Positions 12,318 to 21,592 of a DNA stretch of 64,000 nt are shown one piece after another (the first letter of the stretch is position 1; every line of letters starts with the position of its first letter). Position numbers and translations under genes: made by a program. The stretch is from assembly GCA_963969395.1 (NCBI GenBank), contig OZ017800.1:15284479-15348478 (forward strand), in the 5' to 3' direction. The notes under the pieces are model-generated. The model was not told the origin of the DNA, did not search any database, and worked only from the letters and a program-made list of their open reading frames with translations. This DNA comes from Pseudoscleropodium purum. Its lineage: Eukaryota; Streptophyta; Bryopsida; Hypnales; Brachytheciaceae.

Positions 12318-12767
12318 CTTCAGGATATCCTCTTCGAGCTTCACGATCAGCGTCTTCTGCTCTGCTACCTTGGCCTCGAGATCATTAACCTTCTGTTCTG
12401 CAGCAAATGCTGTCTGGGTCTTCTCCAACAATTGTACCTGTCCCATTTATGAATGAAACTATTAGAACTGTTCCATGCTTATCAGTAAAGAAAGGTTCCC
12501 AGTAACAAATGACAGACAACCTGTAAAAGATGAATTGAAAAACTGAACAAAAAGAAATGGGCTACACAATGGTGAACCTATAGCTTACTAGGTTTATAGG
12601 CTTCATAGATTAATAAAGATTGGGAATAAATTAAACACCTTGACTTGCGTAAGTTTATGCTCCATCTTGAGACTCTTGTCAAGCAACAGTGTCTCCAGTT
12701 TCCCAAAATCCTCACCACGGGTGGTTATCTCCCAATCTTCTGCCTCAACAGAATTGTAACCTACTGC
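12318..12767 (-). pseudogene. CASP: CASP golgin, two-exon fragment
   Basis: CASP is a coiled-coil tail-anchored Golgi membrane protein. Two minus-strand exons with GT-AG borders are visible. Exon 12767-12639 encodes AVGYNSVEAEDWEITTRGE, LLLDKSLKMEHKLTQVK; exon 12437-12318 encodes VQLLEKTQTAFAAEQKVNDL, LIVKLEEDILK. Plant CASP has the same consecutive blocks (AVGYNSIEAEDW, MEHEVTQLK, LIQKLEDDILKG). The N-terminal coiled coil and the C-terminal transmembrane part were not found nearby. Open exons and good splice sites suggest a fairly recent capture or duplication. Confidence 0.85.
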
Positions 12768-14198
12768 CTGCACCCACATATTCTACTTCAGCATCCAGTA
12801 TCGAACTGAAAAGGATTCTAGGAGAAGACCATTTCGAATACAGTGAAGTGCGTTTAGTGTTTTTCTTTTTAACCCCTCAATGCCCACAGTAAAGCTAAAA
12901 AGTCCACTTTGGAAAGCAGATATTCGATTACAGTAACTTCCAAAACATAATTGTTGTCGTTCAAAAATGTAGGACATGATTTCGCCTTTACACTGATATA
13001 GATGCAACCACTGTAAAAGTGGCCAAGTACAGTGACGAGCATTGAACCAATGCTTATGTGAACCGAATCAACAATTCGAACAAGTAACCTGTATATTTGT
13101 ACGATTACTTATCCTAATAATTATACCTGTACTATACACTTGGAACCGACCAACCAAATGAAAATCAGAAATTGATTTTCCAACACAAATGTGAGCTCTT
13201 AAGAACGTATGAAATTGAAAGTGAACAACTTATTTCACTGCTACCTAAATTCCAGTGCACAGAACTCATTCACTAGACGCAAAACGAAAGACTCGGGGAG
13301 GCAGTCTGAAGAGTCCAATAAATGAAATCCTTGTATGTAATGAGCCCATTCAATACATTTCATAATCGCATTCAAGAACAAGACAAGACAAAACAACCGC
13401 TCATCACACTAGCTATAACACGGAGCCAAAGATTTTAAGAAAACTTCACCCTGTTCGTGTGAAACTTTTGATTTGGAGGAAAGCTATGTCAGAGTCAATT
13501 AGCTGCCAAGACAAACCATGGAAGACCTGAGGCACTAATGCAACTTACACCTCTCACCAAATAGTTCTAGGTTTCTGGTTGTTTCTATCTTGCAGAAGAT
13601 AATGGCAAATTAATAAAACAAAGCGCAGTTTCACTCAAACGATTTCCACTAGCAAGGCATTTTGAAAACCAGTCGAAATAGTTGGAGGATTACTTTCTCA
13701 CTACCTCTACAGATAATAGAACGACTGCAGTGTAGTTTGGTGGTAAACTCTTAGCCAAAGCTTGAAACCTGCATCTCTTTCACCGCATAGCCATTACGCA
13801 CCTGCACATTATTGCCAAAACAAATTTCCATTTAAAACCACACATTTCTGCAGAATGCATAAATGACACTATTTGACAATATCTTGCTCATAGCAAGCAC
13901 TTGTACAGGTGCTGTACAATCGGTAAACGAAATCCCGACAAGTGGCTGAAAATCTTGCCTAGTTGCCCTACAAGTCACTCCCAGATTCAAAGAACCGATC
14001 TCGAGTGACATGGATTCTAGCAACATGTATGGCTTGCATAAACCTCTAATAAGATAATATATCAACAACGATGTCGATACTGACAATGCAAAAGCAACCC
14101 CATGGAGCACTTTCCAAGTTGAAGCTAGATGCATTGAGGAGCTACTACCAGAGCAACAGGCTTATTGACATCATCCTTGAGAGCAAAAGTACCTGTCA
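12768..14198. other. No supported gene
   Basis: Moderately AT-rich spacer between the CASP fragment and the nuclease-kinase gene. Further degenerate CASP exons could hide here, but I could not identify any. Confidence 0.45.
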
Positions 14199-15707
14199 CT
14201 ATAATAAGCAGGAATTGCTGATCAACTGCTCGAATTCGGATTTGAGTTTCTCATAGTCCTCCGCGCGTGCAGCCGTCAAAGCTGAATTCCATGCTGGAAT
14301 GTCATCGGAACACTCGCTCCAGAACATTTGGAGTTTACCGAAGTCAGTCTTTTCCAAGTCTCGCAACATCAAGTGCTTCTCATGAAATCTAAGTGAAAAT
14401 ATAGTGTGGACAAGCGCTTCAAGATCATCCCGCCCCTCGGCCACAACTTCGTAAGCACCAGTCGCCAACAGTTTTAAAATCCTCTCCGACGCATACAACA
14501 CTCCTCCACTGAAGGCAGAAGCTTGATTCTTAGTGACAGCATAGCCCCAATCCAGGATGTAGAGCATATCACTCTTTTTCGACTTCCCTTCGGCAATCAT
14601 TATGTTGTGTGGCCTCACATCGCGATTAATGATCCCGAGCTCATGCGCTTTCTGAAGAACATCAACGAGACCTGGCACCATCCGCGACCAACTGGACAAG
14701 TGCTTACGCGACAACGGTCTCCCAACTGGATGGATTTTCAGGGATTTGCCATCTTCAAACCACCCCAACACCTTGGGCACTCCCTCTACGTCTTTCAAGG
14801 CAGCAAGCATTTGCTGGTCATTCAAAAGAGGGCCTATATGAGAGAAAGGAACTTTAGCCGCATATTCTCTGCCATCCTCGCCTTTCACACAGAAAACAGA
14901 ACTTGTTGCTCCAGCTCCCAGAAAACAAATTAGCTCGTGCTGGACACCGAGCGCAGTTAGTGATGGCGGCAAAAGCCCAAGGTCGATGAAACTGCTCTTC
15001 AGTAGGGCACACAGAGACCCACGCACATCGTTTAACTCAGGGCCAACCCCATATTGAAATTTATTTCTGTCGGTTCTGCTGACCCTAAACCATTGCACCT
15101 TCTCCAGATCCGTAACACCCACTATTACGGAGGATCTAAATCCTCGTAAGGTTTCCAATATCTTCTCCCCGTAATTTATAGCTTTTCCAACTCTTAGATC
15201 GTTATTGTACAAACCATCCTTACCTGACTTGAGCTCAAGTATCGCCCCAGTAGTCAAAGCAACTGGAGCAACCCCCGGTAATTGAGGTCGTTTGTAAATA
15301 ACAGCATCTGGCTTTATAATGCCTCCACAAACAAATGACCAATTTCCTGTAAATACCAGGTTAAATGGACATGGAGCATGGTACTTCAGTTCCTTCACAA
15401 GCTCTTTGAAGTCATCTTCAACAGACTCCCTCGCCCGGCTCATCCAACTTCCTATCGGCCACATTTCCTCTGCCTCTTTGTCAATCAGAGGAGGCGGCAA
15501 GTCGAGCCTCATAGTGCTGGCTTTTACTAGACGACCCTTCTCTGGAAAGCTGGTTGACGCCATCGAAGAGGAACTTGAAGTAAACTGTAAGAGCAGCTCA
15601 CGAACTTCCTGCTTTAACTCTCTCACCAGTTCAACAATGGCCGGTGACGCATCACCTGGTTCAACATAAAACAACGATGAGACGCATTCTTGGCCGTAGT
15701 TTTGCAA
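14199..15707 (-). CDS. Nuclease-fold plus protein kinase fusion (Crinkler/CR-like), main exon
   Basis: One long open stretch of about 500 codons. After a Glu-rich helix and a Ser tract comes a PD-(D/E)XK-type domain: KPDAVIYK, then ILELKSG (D...ExK), then GKAINYGEKIL and VIVGVTDLEKVQ. A eukaryotic-type kinase domain follows: glycine loop FLGAGATSSV, lysine in YAAKVPF, catalytic loop IINRDVRPHN (N replaces H of HRD), and LDWGYAV (DWG for DFG). All catalytic residues are present. The pairing is known from Crinkler-type proteins of oomycetes, fungi and some plants; its role here is unknown. The frame is open up to 15707 without an ATG there; the first internal ATG is at 15563. An acceptor at 15655/15656 could join an upstream exon, but its phase does not fit the exon at 15861-16075. 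The paralog at 31333-33786 supports a multi-exon gene. Confidence 0.8.
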   Translation of the reverse strand: MQNYGQECVSSLFYVEPGDASPAIVELVRELKQEVRELLLQFTSSSSSMASTSFPEKGRLVKASTMRLDLPPPLIDKEAEEMWPIGSWMSRARESVEDDFKELVKELKYHAPCPFNLVFTGNWSFVCGGIIKPDAVIYKRPQLPGVAPVALTTGAILELKSGKDGLYNNDLRVGKAINYGEKILETLRGFRSSVIVGVTDLEKVQWFRVSRTDRNKFQYGVGPELNDVRGSLCALLKSSFIDLGLLPPSLTALGVQHELICFLGAGATSSVFCVKGEDGREYAAKVPFSHIGPLLNDQQMLAALKDVEGVPKVLGWFEDGKSLKIHPVGRPLSRKHLSSWSRMVPGLVDVLQKAHELGIINRDVRPHNIMIAEGKSKKSDMLYILDWGYAVTKNQASAFSGGVLYASERILKLLATGAYEVVAEGRDDLEALVHTIFSLRFHEKHLMLRDLEKTDFGKLQMFWSECSDDIPAWNSALTAARAEDYEKLKSEFEQLISNSCLL

Positions 15708-15860
15708 TCGAGGTACGATTCAAATCTACAAGACGAACGGCACGATTACTGCACCGCCGCAGCACCTATTGCCTCGACAAACAGTGGACCACAGACAATC
15801 AACAACAGGATCTGACGCATCAATATAGGCTTTAAAAAAGGCCGAGTCTCAATTACTCAC

Positions 15861-16075
15861 TTTAACCTTCCAGGTTCGCTCTCTGTTTCTAGGAAAGAAA
15901 TCGTACCAGCAGCAGCGGGTTCAATGAGGGCAAGAAGCGATGCTTGCACGGCAGCATCCTTATCATCAAATAGCATCCGCCGAGATTCTGCGTCTATACC
16001 TATCAACTTCAGCCTGATCCTCCCCCGCTGGTTGTCGTCTTCTACAAGTGACTTCAATCTTTGCGTCCAGTCCAT
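15861..16075 (-). CDS. Probable first exon of the nuclease-kinase gene
   Basis: An ATG at 16075 opens a 71-codon segment beginning MDWTQRLKSLVEDD and rich in charged residues, ending at a good donor (GTGAGT at 15855-15860). A pyrimidine-rich acceptor follows at about 15727. Splicing there gives the wrong frame for the kinase exon after about 15 codons; a one-base loss in the AAAA run near 15702 would explain it. Either the gene is frameshifted, another splice site is used, or this is a separate small exon. I do not recognise the domain. Confidence 0.5.
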
Positions 16076-16274
16076 ACTTTCTGATCGAATTTCAAACCTG
16101 CAACGTTTTGATAATGAACTGTAAGGTTTTGACAACGATCTGGATTACGAACAAATGGGTACAAGAACCTCCAATGCACAAGAAGGCCACAACGCAAGTG
16201 AAACCCTAGCGAGGCAGCGCACATGCTGAAAACCCTCCCGCCACTCGTCACCCGCCACCCCTCGGCTCTAATAA

Positions 16275-16304
16275 GTCCCGGCGTTTTTCTGAAAACGCCG
16301 GGAC
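16275..16304. repeat. Perfect 13-bp stem hairpin
   Basis: GTCCCGGCGTTTT, loop TCTG, then AAAACGCCGGGAC. The stem is perfect, GC-rich at the base, and lies between the nuclease-kinase first exon and the inverted-repeat element. No poly-T follows it, so it is not a typical terminator; it may be a transposon end or an imperfectly erased insertion. Confidence 0.75.
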
Positions 16305-16384
16305 CCACCTGCTGCCCCGCACCCAAGCTGCCCGAGCTAGAGGCCCGGCCCCTGCCCGGTTCTCTACCGACCGAGGCGACTCCG

Positions 16385-18040
16385 CCGCTGCTCCCCTGCG
16401 ACTTGCGCCTCCCACCTGCTCCTCCGCTCAGAAGTCGATCGAGAAATGAAAATCTAAGGTTTGAAGTTTGACGGTGGTCCAGTGCTTTTTTCGGTAATGG
16501 AATGGCAATTGTGGATGTCGCTTGTGCAGTTTTGTTCTTTTCATACATTGTTCGAATTTGCACCTTGAGAAATTTGTACACACCAAGTCTTGTAGAAACT
16601 TTGAAGGGGGAGTTAAAAAATTTGTCAATCCATTGAATAAATGTCTATAACTCACCAAGGAGAATATATCATGAAGAACGCATATCAAGTGTTGGACCTA
16701 AGGAGTGTTATATAGTTGTAGGGATTAGGGTTTATGATCAATCAAAACCTCTTTGAATGTGATAGGCTATGCCTACATAATCAGTACAGCCAGCTTGCAA
16801 AACGCATGACCAACATCAAATGAAATTAATTTAATTTACGCTTGAATGTGAGATTTTTGAGATGTTTTGAAATCTTCCTAATTAATTATTCTTGATACTT
16901 GTTTTCAAATTATTCCCTAGTTTATTCTTGCAGTATTTTAGAAAATAATACTCTAAGGTTAGAGTGGGAATTCTAGCTCTGAAGCTACTCTTGATTATTT
17001 GCACACTCTAGACCTAATCAACAATTCTATCAACATAAGAAGTTGCTTGGGAATTGGAACTCTAAAGGCTAGCAATCAAGTTTCAATTTGCAGTTGCAGG
17101 TTTGCACTCTTGTAGGGCTAAACTCAATGTTGAACATTGAAGTTTGTGCACTCAAACTTATCATGCAATTTTCTATAGACTATGACGCTCACTTTGTCAT
17201 GAGAAGTTGCAAGAAAATAAGACAAAATTGTTTTCAAACTATGTTCAACATCAATCGAATTTAACTTGGAATGGATTGTGCATTTGGAATTTCAGCCATG
17301 CTTTGCATATGACATTAATTTAACCCTGATTGAACCTATTGGGGAAATTACAGCTTAGGAATTAAAGCTTCAATTATGAATAAGAAGAGAAGAGAAGTGG
17401 TAGAGCTACTTAACAAAAACTCATACTTAAAATATCCAAAGAGCATTGCAAAGCCCTAGTGCGATATAAATAAAACCCATGTCATTCAAAGAACACCATA
17501 TATTACATCAATCCAGTGACAATGATCTCTCTCATATGTTTTTAACAAATTCATACATGTACTTTGCCATTAGCCATCTGGATCCATCACTCCAGTAAAT
17601 GCTTTGGAGATTGGGCCCTTCAAGATACTTCTACACATGCACCCAAGCTTAAGCATTGGACAACCATCATGCAAGATTTGGAAAACATTGGCAAGCTATA
17701 GACATTTATTCAACAGCTTGGCAAATTTTTTAACTCCCCCTTCAAAATTTCTACAAGACTTGGTGCGTACAAATTTCTCAAGGTGCAAATTCGAACAATG
17801 TATCAAAAGAACAAAATTGTACAAGCGATATTCACAATTGCCATTCCATTACCGAAAAAAGCACAGGACCACTGTCAAACTTCAAACCTTAGATTTCATT
17901 TCTCAGTTGACTTCAAATGCGGAAGAAGGGAGGAGCAGGTGGGAGGGGCAAGTCGCAGGGGACTGAGGGGAGCAGGTGGGAGGGGCAAGTCGCAGGGGAC
18001 TGAGGGGGGCAGGGCGGAGGGGACTGAGGGGATCTCGTTA
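16385..18040. mobile_element. Long-terminal-inverted-repeat element, about 1.6 kb
   Basis: The left arm (about 16385-16653) and the right arm (about 17697-17970) are reverse complements over roughly 270 bp: CTTTGAAGGGGGAGTTAAAA on the left answers TTTTAACTCCCCCTTCAAAA on the right, and GGAATGGCAATTGTG answers CACAATTGCCATTCC. The roughly 1-kb centre has no coding capacity I can see. The outer end of the right arm has a 37-bp direct duplication (starting 17934 and 17971). Long TIRs without a gene fit a non-autonomous MULE or foldback element; target duplications were not established. Confidence 0.72.
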
Positions 18041-18563
18041 TTTCAGTGTTACAAGTAATTAGCGGAGTTCCTCCACAGGCCACTCCTCTGCCCAACGCCC
18101 AACTGCGGGCAACCAGGCCAAATCCGCCTCACCCTGCTGAAGACACTATCTTCCCGCCTTCTTGACCTCCCACACCACCTCACTCATCTTTGTGCTCTTC
18201 GTCTGTGCAACCACCTCCAAGATCCGTTGTAAAGCCCTACAGCAACCCAGCAGAATAGAACAGTATCACAAAACAGCTAGCATTGGGTTGTGTCGCAGCT
18301 TAGAATTTTGATTTTCTTAGTATACACCAAAATAGGAACGGAAACTAGTCATTAGCTAACCGGATCCGATTAGGTGGGGAAGGAAAACTCAGAATTAGCA
18401 CGGAACATGAAGTAGTGGGCTTCTTGGATCTAATCCGGTCAGGAGTAACTAACGACGGAAACGAAATGTAACACGGATTAGGTCTAGGACCGGATGATGA
18501 TGATGAACCGGATTATGATGGTAAACCGGATTCATGATGACAAACCGGAAAGGGTCCAGGGAC

Positions 18564-18570
18564 TATATAA
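18564..18570 (+). promoter_or_regulatory. TATA box, promoter 1 of LTR 1
   Basis: TATATAA in the context GGGACTATATAAGGAGG, about 270 bp into the LTR and about 180 bp upstream of the LTR-ORF ATG. It is conserved in LTR 4 at 47653-47659 and, as TATAAAAG, in LTR 5. It is placed to drive the LTR-encoded protein. Confidence 0.7.
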
Positions 18571-18745
18571 GGAGGAGCTTTCACTGTTGCACCCCCTTTT
18601 AGAAACTTGACCTTGAGCGCGCGGTTGAGTTTTTGTCGTTTGTGCGTCTGTGCGTTTGTATTTTGTCTGTTTTGCTTCCGGTTGAGATCGGAGAGAGGAA
18701 GTGAGGAACGGGACGTGCGGCTAGGAGAGAGTGAGGTAATTTCGA

Positions 18746-20410
18746 GTGGGAATGCCTCCGCTACGTAGGTCTAGACCAGCAAGTCCCTCTGCAAGTGAGG
18801 TGAAGCTCCGGAAAGTTATTCCGGTTATTCCCTCCACAGAGCCGGAAAAGTTTGAACTCATGGATGATCTCAAATCCATGGATTGCGTAGGGTTTGCCGA
18901 GAAACCCTGGGGATTTAGGGAGGAGAGAATGGTCAAGGAGCTCCTCGGAAAGTTGTCCAACCAGTTTGACAACACCGTGAGAGGAACTCCCGTCAGCTGG
19001 AACGAGGGGATGTGGAGAACGGTTTACGGTTTCCGGGCAGGAGGTTTGGGGATGGCGAGCCGGAAGGATGAGTTTGTCCGAGGGAAGTTCAAGGGAGCCG
19101 TCAACCCGAAGGACGGATACGCGGTCGAGGATTGCTTGGATGACCGACACCGTCGGCTCCTGCAATTCCTGGTTCCGGTTCTTCACCCGGAGAAGCCGAC
19201 CAGGGTGACGATCACCCTCGGCAACACCATTTTCGGTGCCCTCAGTGGTACCCGGAAAGTGGACTGGGCACGGATCATTTCCGATCTCGTGGCCCAGCTG
19301 GTTAGTAGGGTTGGGAAGAAAAGGGCCACTCGAGTGTGCCCTTATCTCTTCCACCTCTATCGGGAGAACCAAGTCCTCACCGACATGGAGGAGAGGGCGT
19401 GGAAGACGCAGGAAGTGTTCCTAAAGTATGGGGAGTCGGAGACGGATGACGAGGCCGAATCCGATTCCGGGTCAGACCGGGAGTCCAGCGAGGAAGAGGA
19501 GGAGCCGATGCCGCCGATCAAGCGACAGAAGCTGACGCCTCCATACAAGCATGGGACGCCTCCCGGTCAAGACAAACCGGCCCCGGAGGAGAAACTGGAA
19601 GCCGAGAAGACCAATTCCGGGGGAGATCCGAATATGCAAGATCCGTTCAACGGTCTGATCAACGTCCTCTGCAACATCAGGGCGGATTGGGAGGTCAAGC
19701 ATAGGACGCTTGCGGCAATCGGCAAGTTGGTGGGTGCGGCACCGGACAGCAAATTGGCGGAACAAGTGGCGGAGTGCATCACGAATCTAGAAGAGACCCG
19801 GAAGCAAGAAGCAGAGATCCGCCGGTTGCAGGAGGAGGTGGATAAACTGAAGGCAACTCTTTTTGCCTATCAGGAAGACGTGACGGCCGCTCGGGAGATG
19901 GCGGAAGAGACTCGGAAGATAGCCGAGCAGATCAAGGCGGTCCTGGGAGAGACCGGAACGGCCGCTGCCAAAGCGAAGCTCTTCGACGAGAAGATCCACG
20001 AAGAGAAGAAACTATCCGGTTCCCGGATGGTCCGGATTCTCGCCGACTTCGCTGAGCAGGTGGAGACGGCAATGGTGGAGGGGCGGAAGGCTGCGGACCG
20101 GATCGAGGAGAGCAGCCGGAAGCTGACGGGAGCGACGTGCGACAAAGGTATTCATCTTTCTGACATCTCACTACCGGATCTCTTTCCGGACGCGACCATT
20201 CAGAAGGATAGGAAGGATTGGACTCCTGAGTCCAAGAAGTCTGCACGGACTGGGACTTCGGGCACGAGACCGGATATCACCATCGACCTGGAGTCTCCAC
20301 CCGGACCGAATCCTACGGAGGGGGAACGGGTCCGGAATTTGAGTGAAGTCTTTGAGGAGCTAGTCCCGGAGGTCGGAAGCCCGACGATAGGATCTCGAGT
20401 TGTAGGGTAG
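18746..20410 (+). CDS. LTR-encoded 554-residue protein (copy 1, intact)
   Basis: I do not recognise the family with confidence. The N-terminal ~228 residues form a compact domain with DEFVRGKFKGAVNPKDGYAV, VTITLGNTIFGAL and VDWARIISDLVAQLV; this order loosely recalls the 'putative plant transposon protein' domain of some plant gypsy elements. Then come an acidic stretch (about 229-255, EEEEE), a basic NLS-like PPIKRQK (about 257-263), a Pro-rich linker, a long coiled coil (about 337-421, EIRRLQEEVDKLKATL), and a tail with DITIDLESPP (about 510-518) resembling a SUMO-interaction motif. There is no zinc knuckle, protease or polymerase. The start is the first ATG after promoter 1. It lies wholly within a single LTR, upstream of the second TATA box. 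Confidence 0.85.
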   Translation: MGMPPLRRSRPASPSASEVKLRKVIPVIPSTEPEKFELMDDLKSMDCVGFAEKPWGFREERMVKELLGKLSNQFDNTVRGTPVSWNEGMWRTVYGFRAGGLGMASRKDEFVRGKFKGAVNPKDGYAVEDCLDDRHRRLLQFLVPVLHPEKPTRVTITLGNTIFGALSGTRKVDWARIISDLVAQLVSRVGKKRATRVCPYLFHLYRENQVLTDMEERAWKTQEVFLKYGESETDDEAESDSGSDRESSEEEEEPMPPIKRQKLTPPYKHGTPPGQDKPAPEEKLEAEKTNSGGDPNMQDPFNGLINVLCNIRADWEVKHRTLAAIGKLVGAAPDSKLAEQVAECITNLEETRKQEAEIRRLQEEVDKLKATLFAYQEDVTAAREMAEETRKIAEQIKAVLGETGTAAAKAKLFDEKIHEEKKLSGSRMVRILADFAEQVETAMVEGRKAADRIEESSRKLTGATCDKGIHLSDISLPDLFPDATIQKDRKDWTPESKKSARTGTSGTRPDITIDLESPPGPNPTEGERVRNLSEVFEELVPEVGSPTIGSRVVG

Positions 20411-20556
20411 ATAGAATTTTGGATTTCAGTTAGGAGTAGGAGCGGATCCGGATCCGGCTCAATAGTATTAGGTTAGACCGGAAGTTAGATTAGGGTGGCG
20501 GCGGACCTCTACGGGTTTTCCGCTCCTTTTTGTGGTTTTAGGGTTTTTACCCTTTG

Positions 20557-20565
20557 TATATAAAT
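20557..20565 (+). promoter_or_regulatory. TATA box, putative promoter 2 of LTR 1
   Basis: TATATAAAT lies about 145 bp after the LTR-ORF stop, just after a TTTTAGGGTTTTTACCC motif, and is conserved at 49651-49659 in LTR 4 and in the minus-strand copies. It would start an RNA with about 1 kb of R-U5 leader leading to the PBS in a full element, making it the likely genomic-RNA promoter. This is inferred from position only. Confidence 0.55.
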
Positions 20566-21592
20566 CGGTTCCTGAGATGGGAACTGAGAGTTGTTCATTT
20601 TGCAAACTTCTTGTACTTTTCTATTCTCTTCATTGTGTGTCTCTCTCCAGCGCGACAGGATTGTATGATGTGGAGTTAGGATAGTACGAGTTGGTTTGCA
20701 AGTGATTTCTCCCCTTGGTGTTTCTTTTCCGATCCTAGGTGCATGTGAGTAGGTATCGAAGAGTTGGGAGTGAACTTAGTTCCTCAGCACGTCTAGAGTT
20801 TGAGATTCCGGGTGAGAAAGCCGTTGTTAGGCTAGGCGGGTAGGGAGGGATTCCTTAGCTGCGCTAGAACTCCCGGGTGGGAAATCCGGTTGAGTGTCCG
20901 ATCTCCTATGAGGTCTCACCACCCGTATGGGTAACGGAAGAACTTTAGTTGATGTTGGAACGAACGGGTGCACTTGTAACCACCTGTCTTCGCACGGATC
21001 GGAAGTAGCATCAAGGTCGTTGTAGTACGAGAAGGTCGAGTGTGGGGTCTTTGTGTGACCTACGACCCGGATTGTTATCTGGGTTGTTGTGAAGGACCAA
21101 ACCGGATCCGGATTAGCTTAGGAGTTTAGAAGGTAGGACAGTGGGTCTTCAGCCACTATAAGTCACGGAAGGAGTGGTGGGCCTACCACTCTCAAAATTA
21201 AGCGGCGACCCCTCTGATGGTGAAACAGAGGCAAAACTAAACCGGATAGGATTACGGGTACAGGATGACCATCCGGACCGGATTGGTCAGGACGGATTTC
21301 CAGGATCGGAAGTTGTGAGATCCTGGGATTTGGGTATTTGTACGGACTGGATAGTTAGTAGGACCGGAAGAAGGAATAATCCGGTCTGTAGTTATCCGGT
21401 GTGGTGGTATTTCTGGTTGTAGATCTAGGCTCGGAAAGTAAGATTTGGATACTGACTGAGCTTAACTGCTTAATAGAGCTAGATACTTCACAGGATCTCG
21501 TGGGTTCGATCTTTAGAGTCACTTAGTTATACTCTAGAGCGATTTTTGTGAGTATAATGGGGAATTGACTTGCCTTGTGCTGCGACAGGTTG

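Larger units (their letters stand above)
18286..21592 (+). mobile_element. Solo LTR 1 with 5-bp target duplication GGTTG
   Basis: The unit 18291-21587 (3297 bp) begins TGTCGCAGCTTAG and ends TGTGCTGCGACA, with an 8-bp perfect terminal inverted repeat, and is flanked by GGTTG on both sides (18286-18290 and 21588-21592). No internal LTR, PBS or PPT is present. Its last ~200 bp match the LTR next to the PBS of the gag-pol element at 1-3446. It therefore looks like a solo LTR left by LTR-LTR recombination. It carries an intact 554-codon frame. Confidence 0.93.

Noticed and set aside
13779..13840. A possible extra short exon between the CASP fragment and the nuclease-kinase gene
   Set aside because: A short open stretch with splice-like borders exists but matches no part of CASP or the kinase gene that I can recall.
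18761..19372. 203-codon frame on the strand opposite the LTR gene (and its equivalents in the other copies)
   Set aside because: It mirrors the LTR-ORF codon by codon in every copy and has no protein-like motif; it follows from the GC-rich composition of the real frame.
18291..21587. Interpretation of the 3.3-kb units as DNA transposons with 8-bp TIRs
   Set aside because: TG...CA ends, 5-bp target duplications, and direct junctions to a PBS and a PPT elsewhere in the window fit LTRs much better; no transposase motif is seen.
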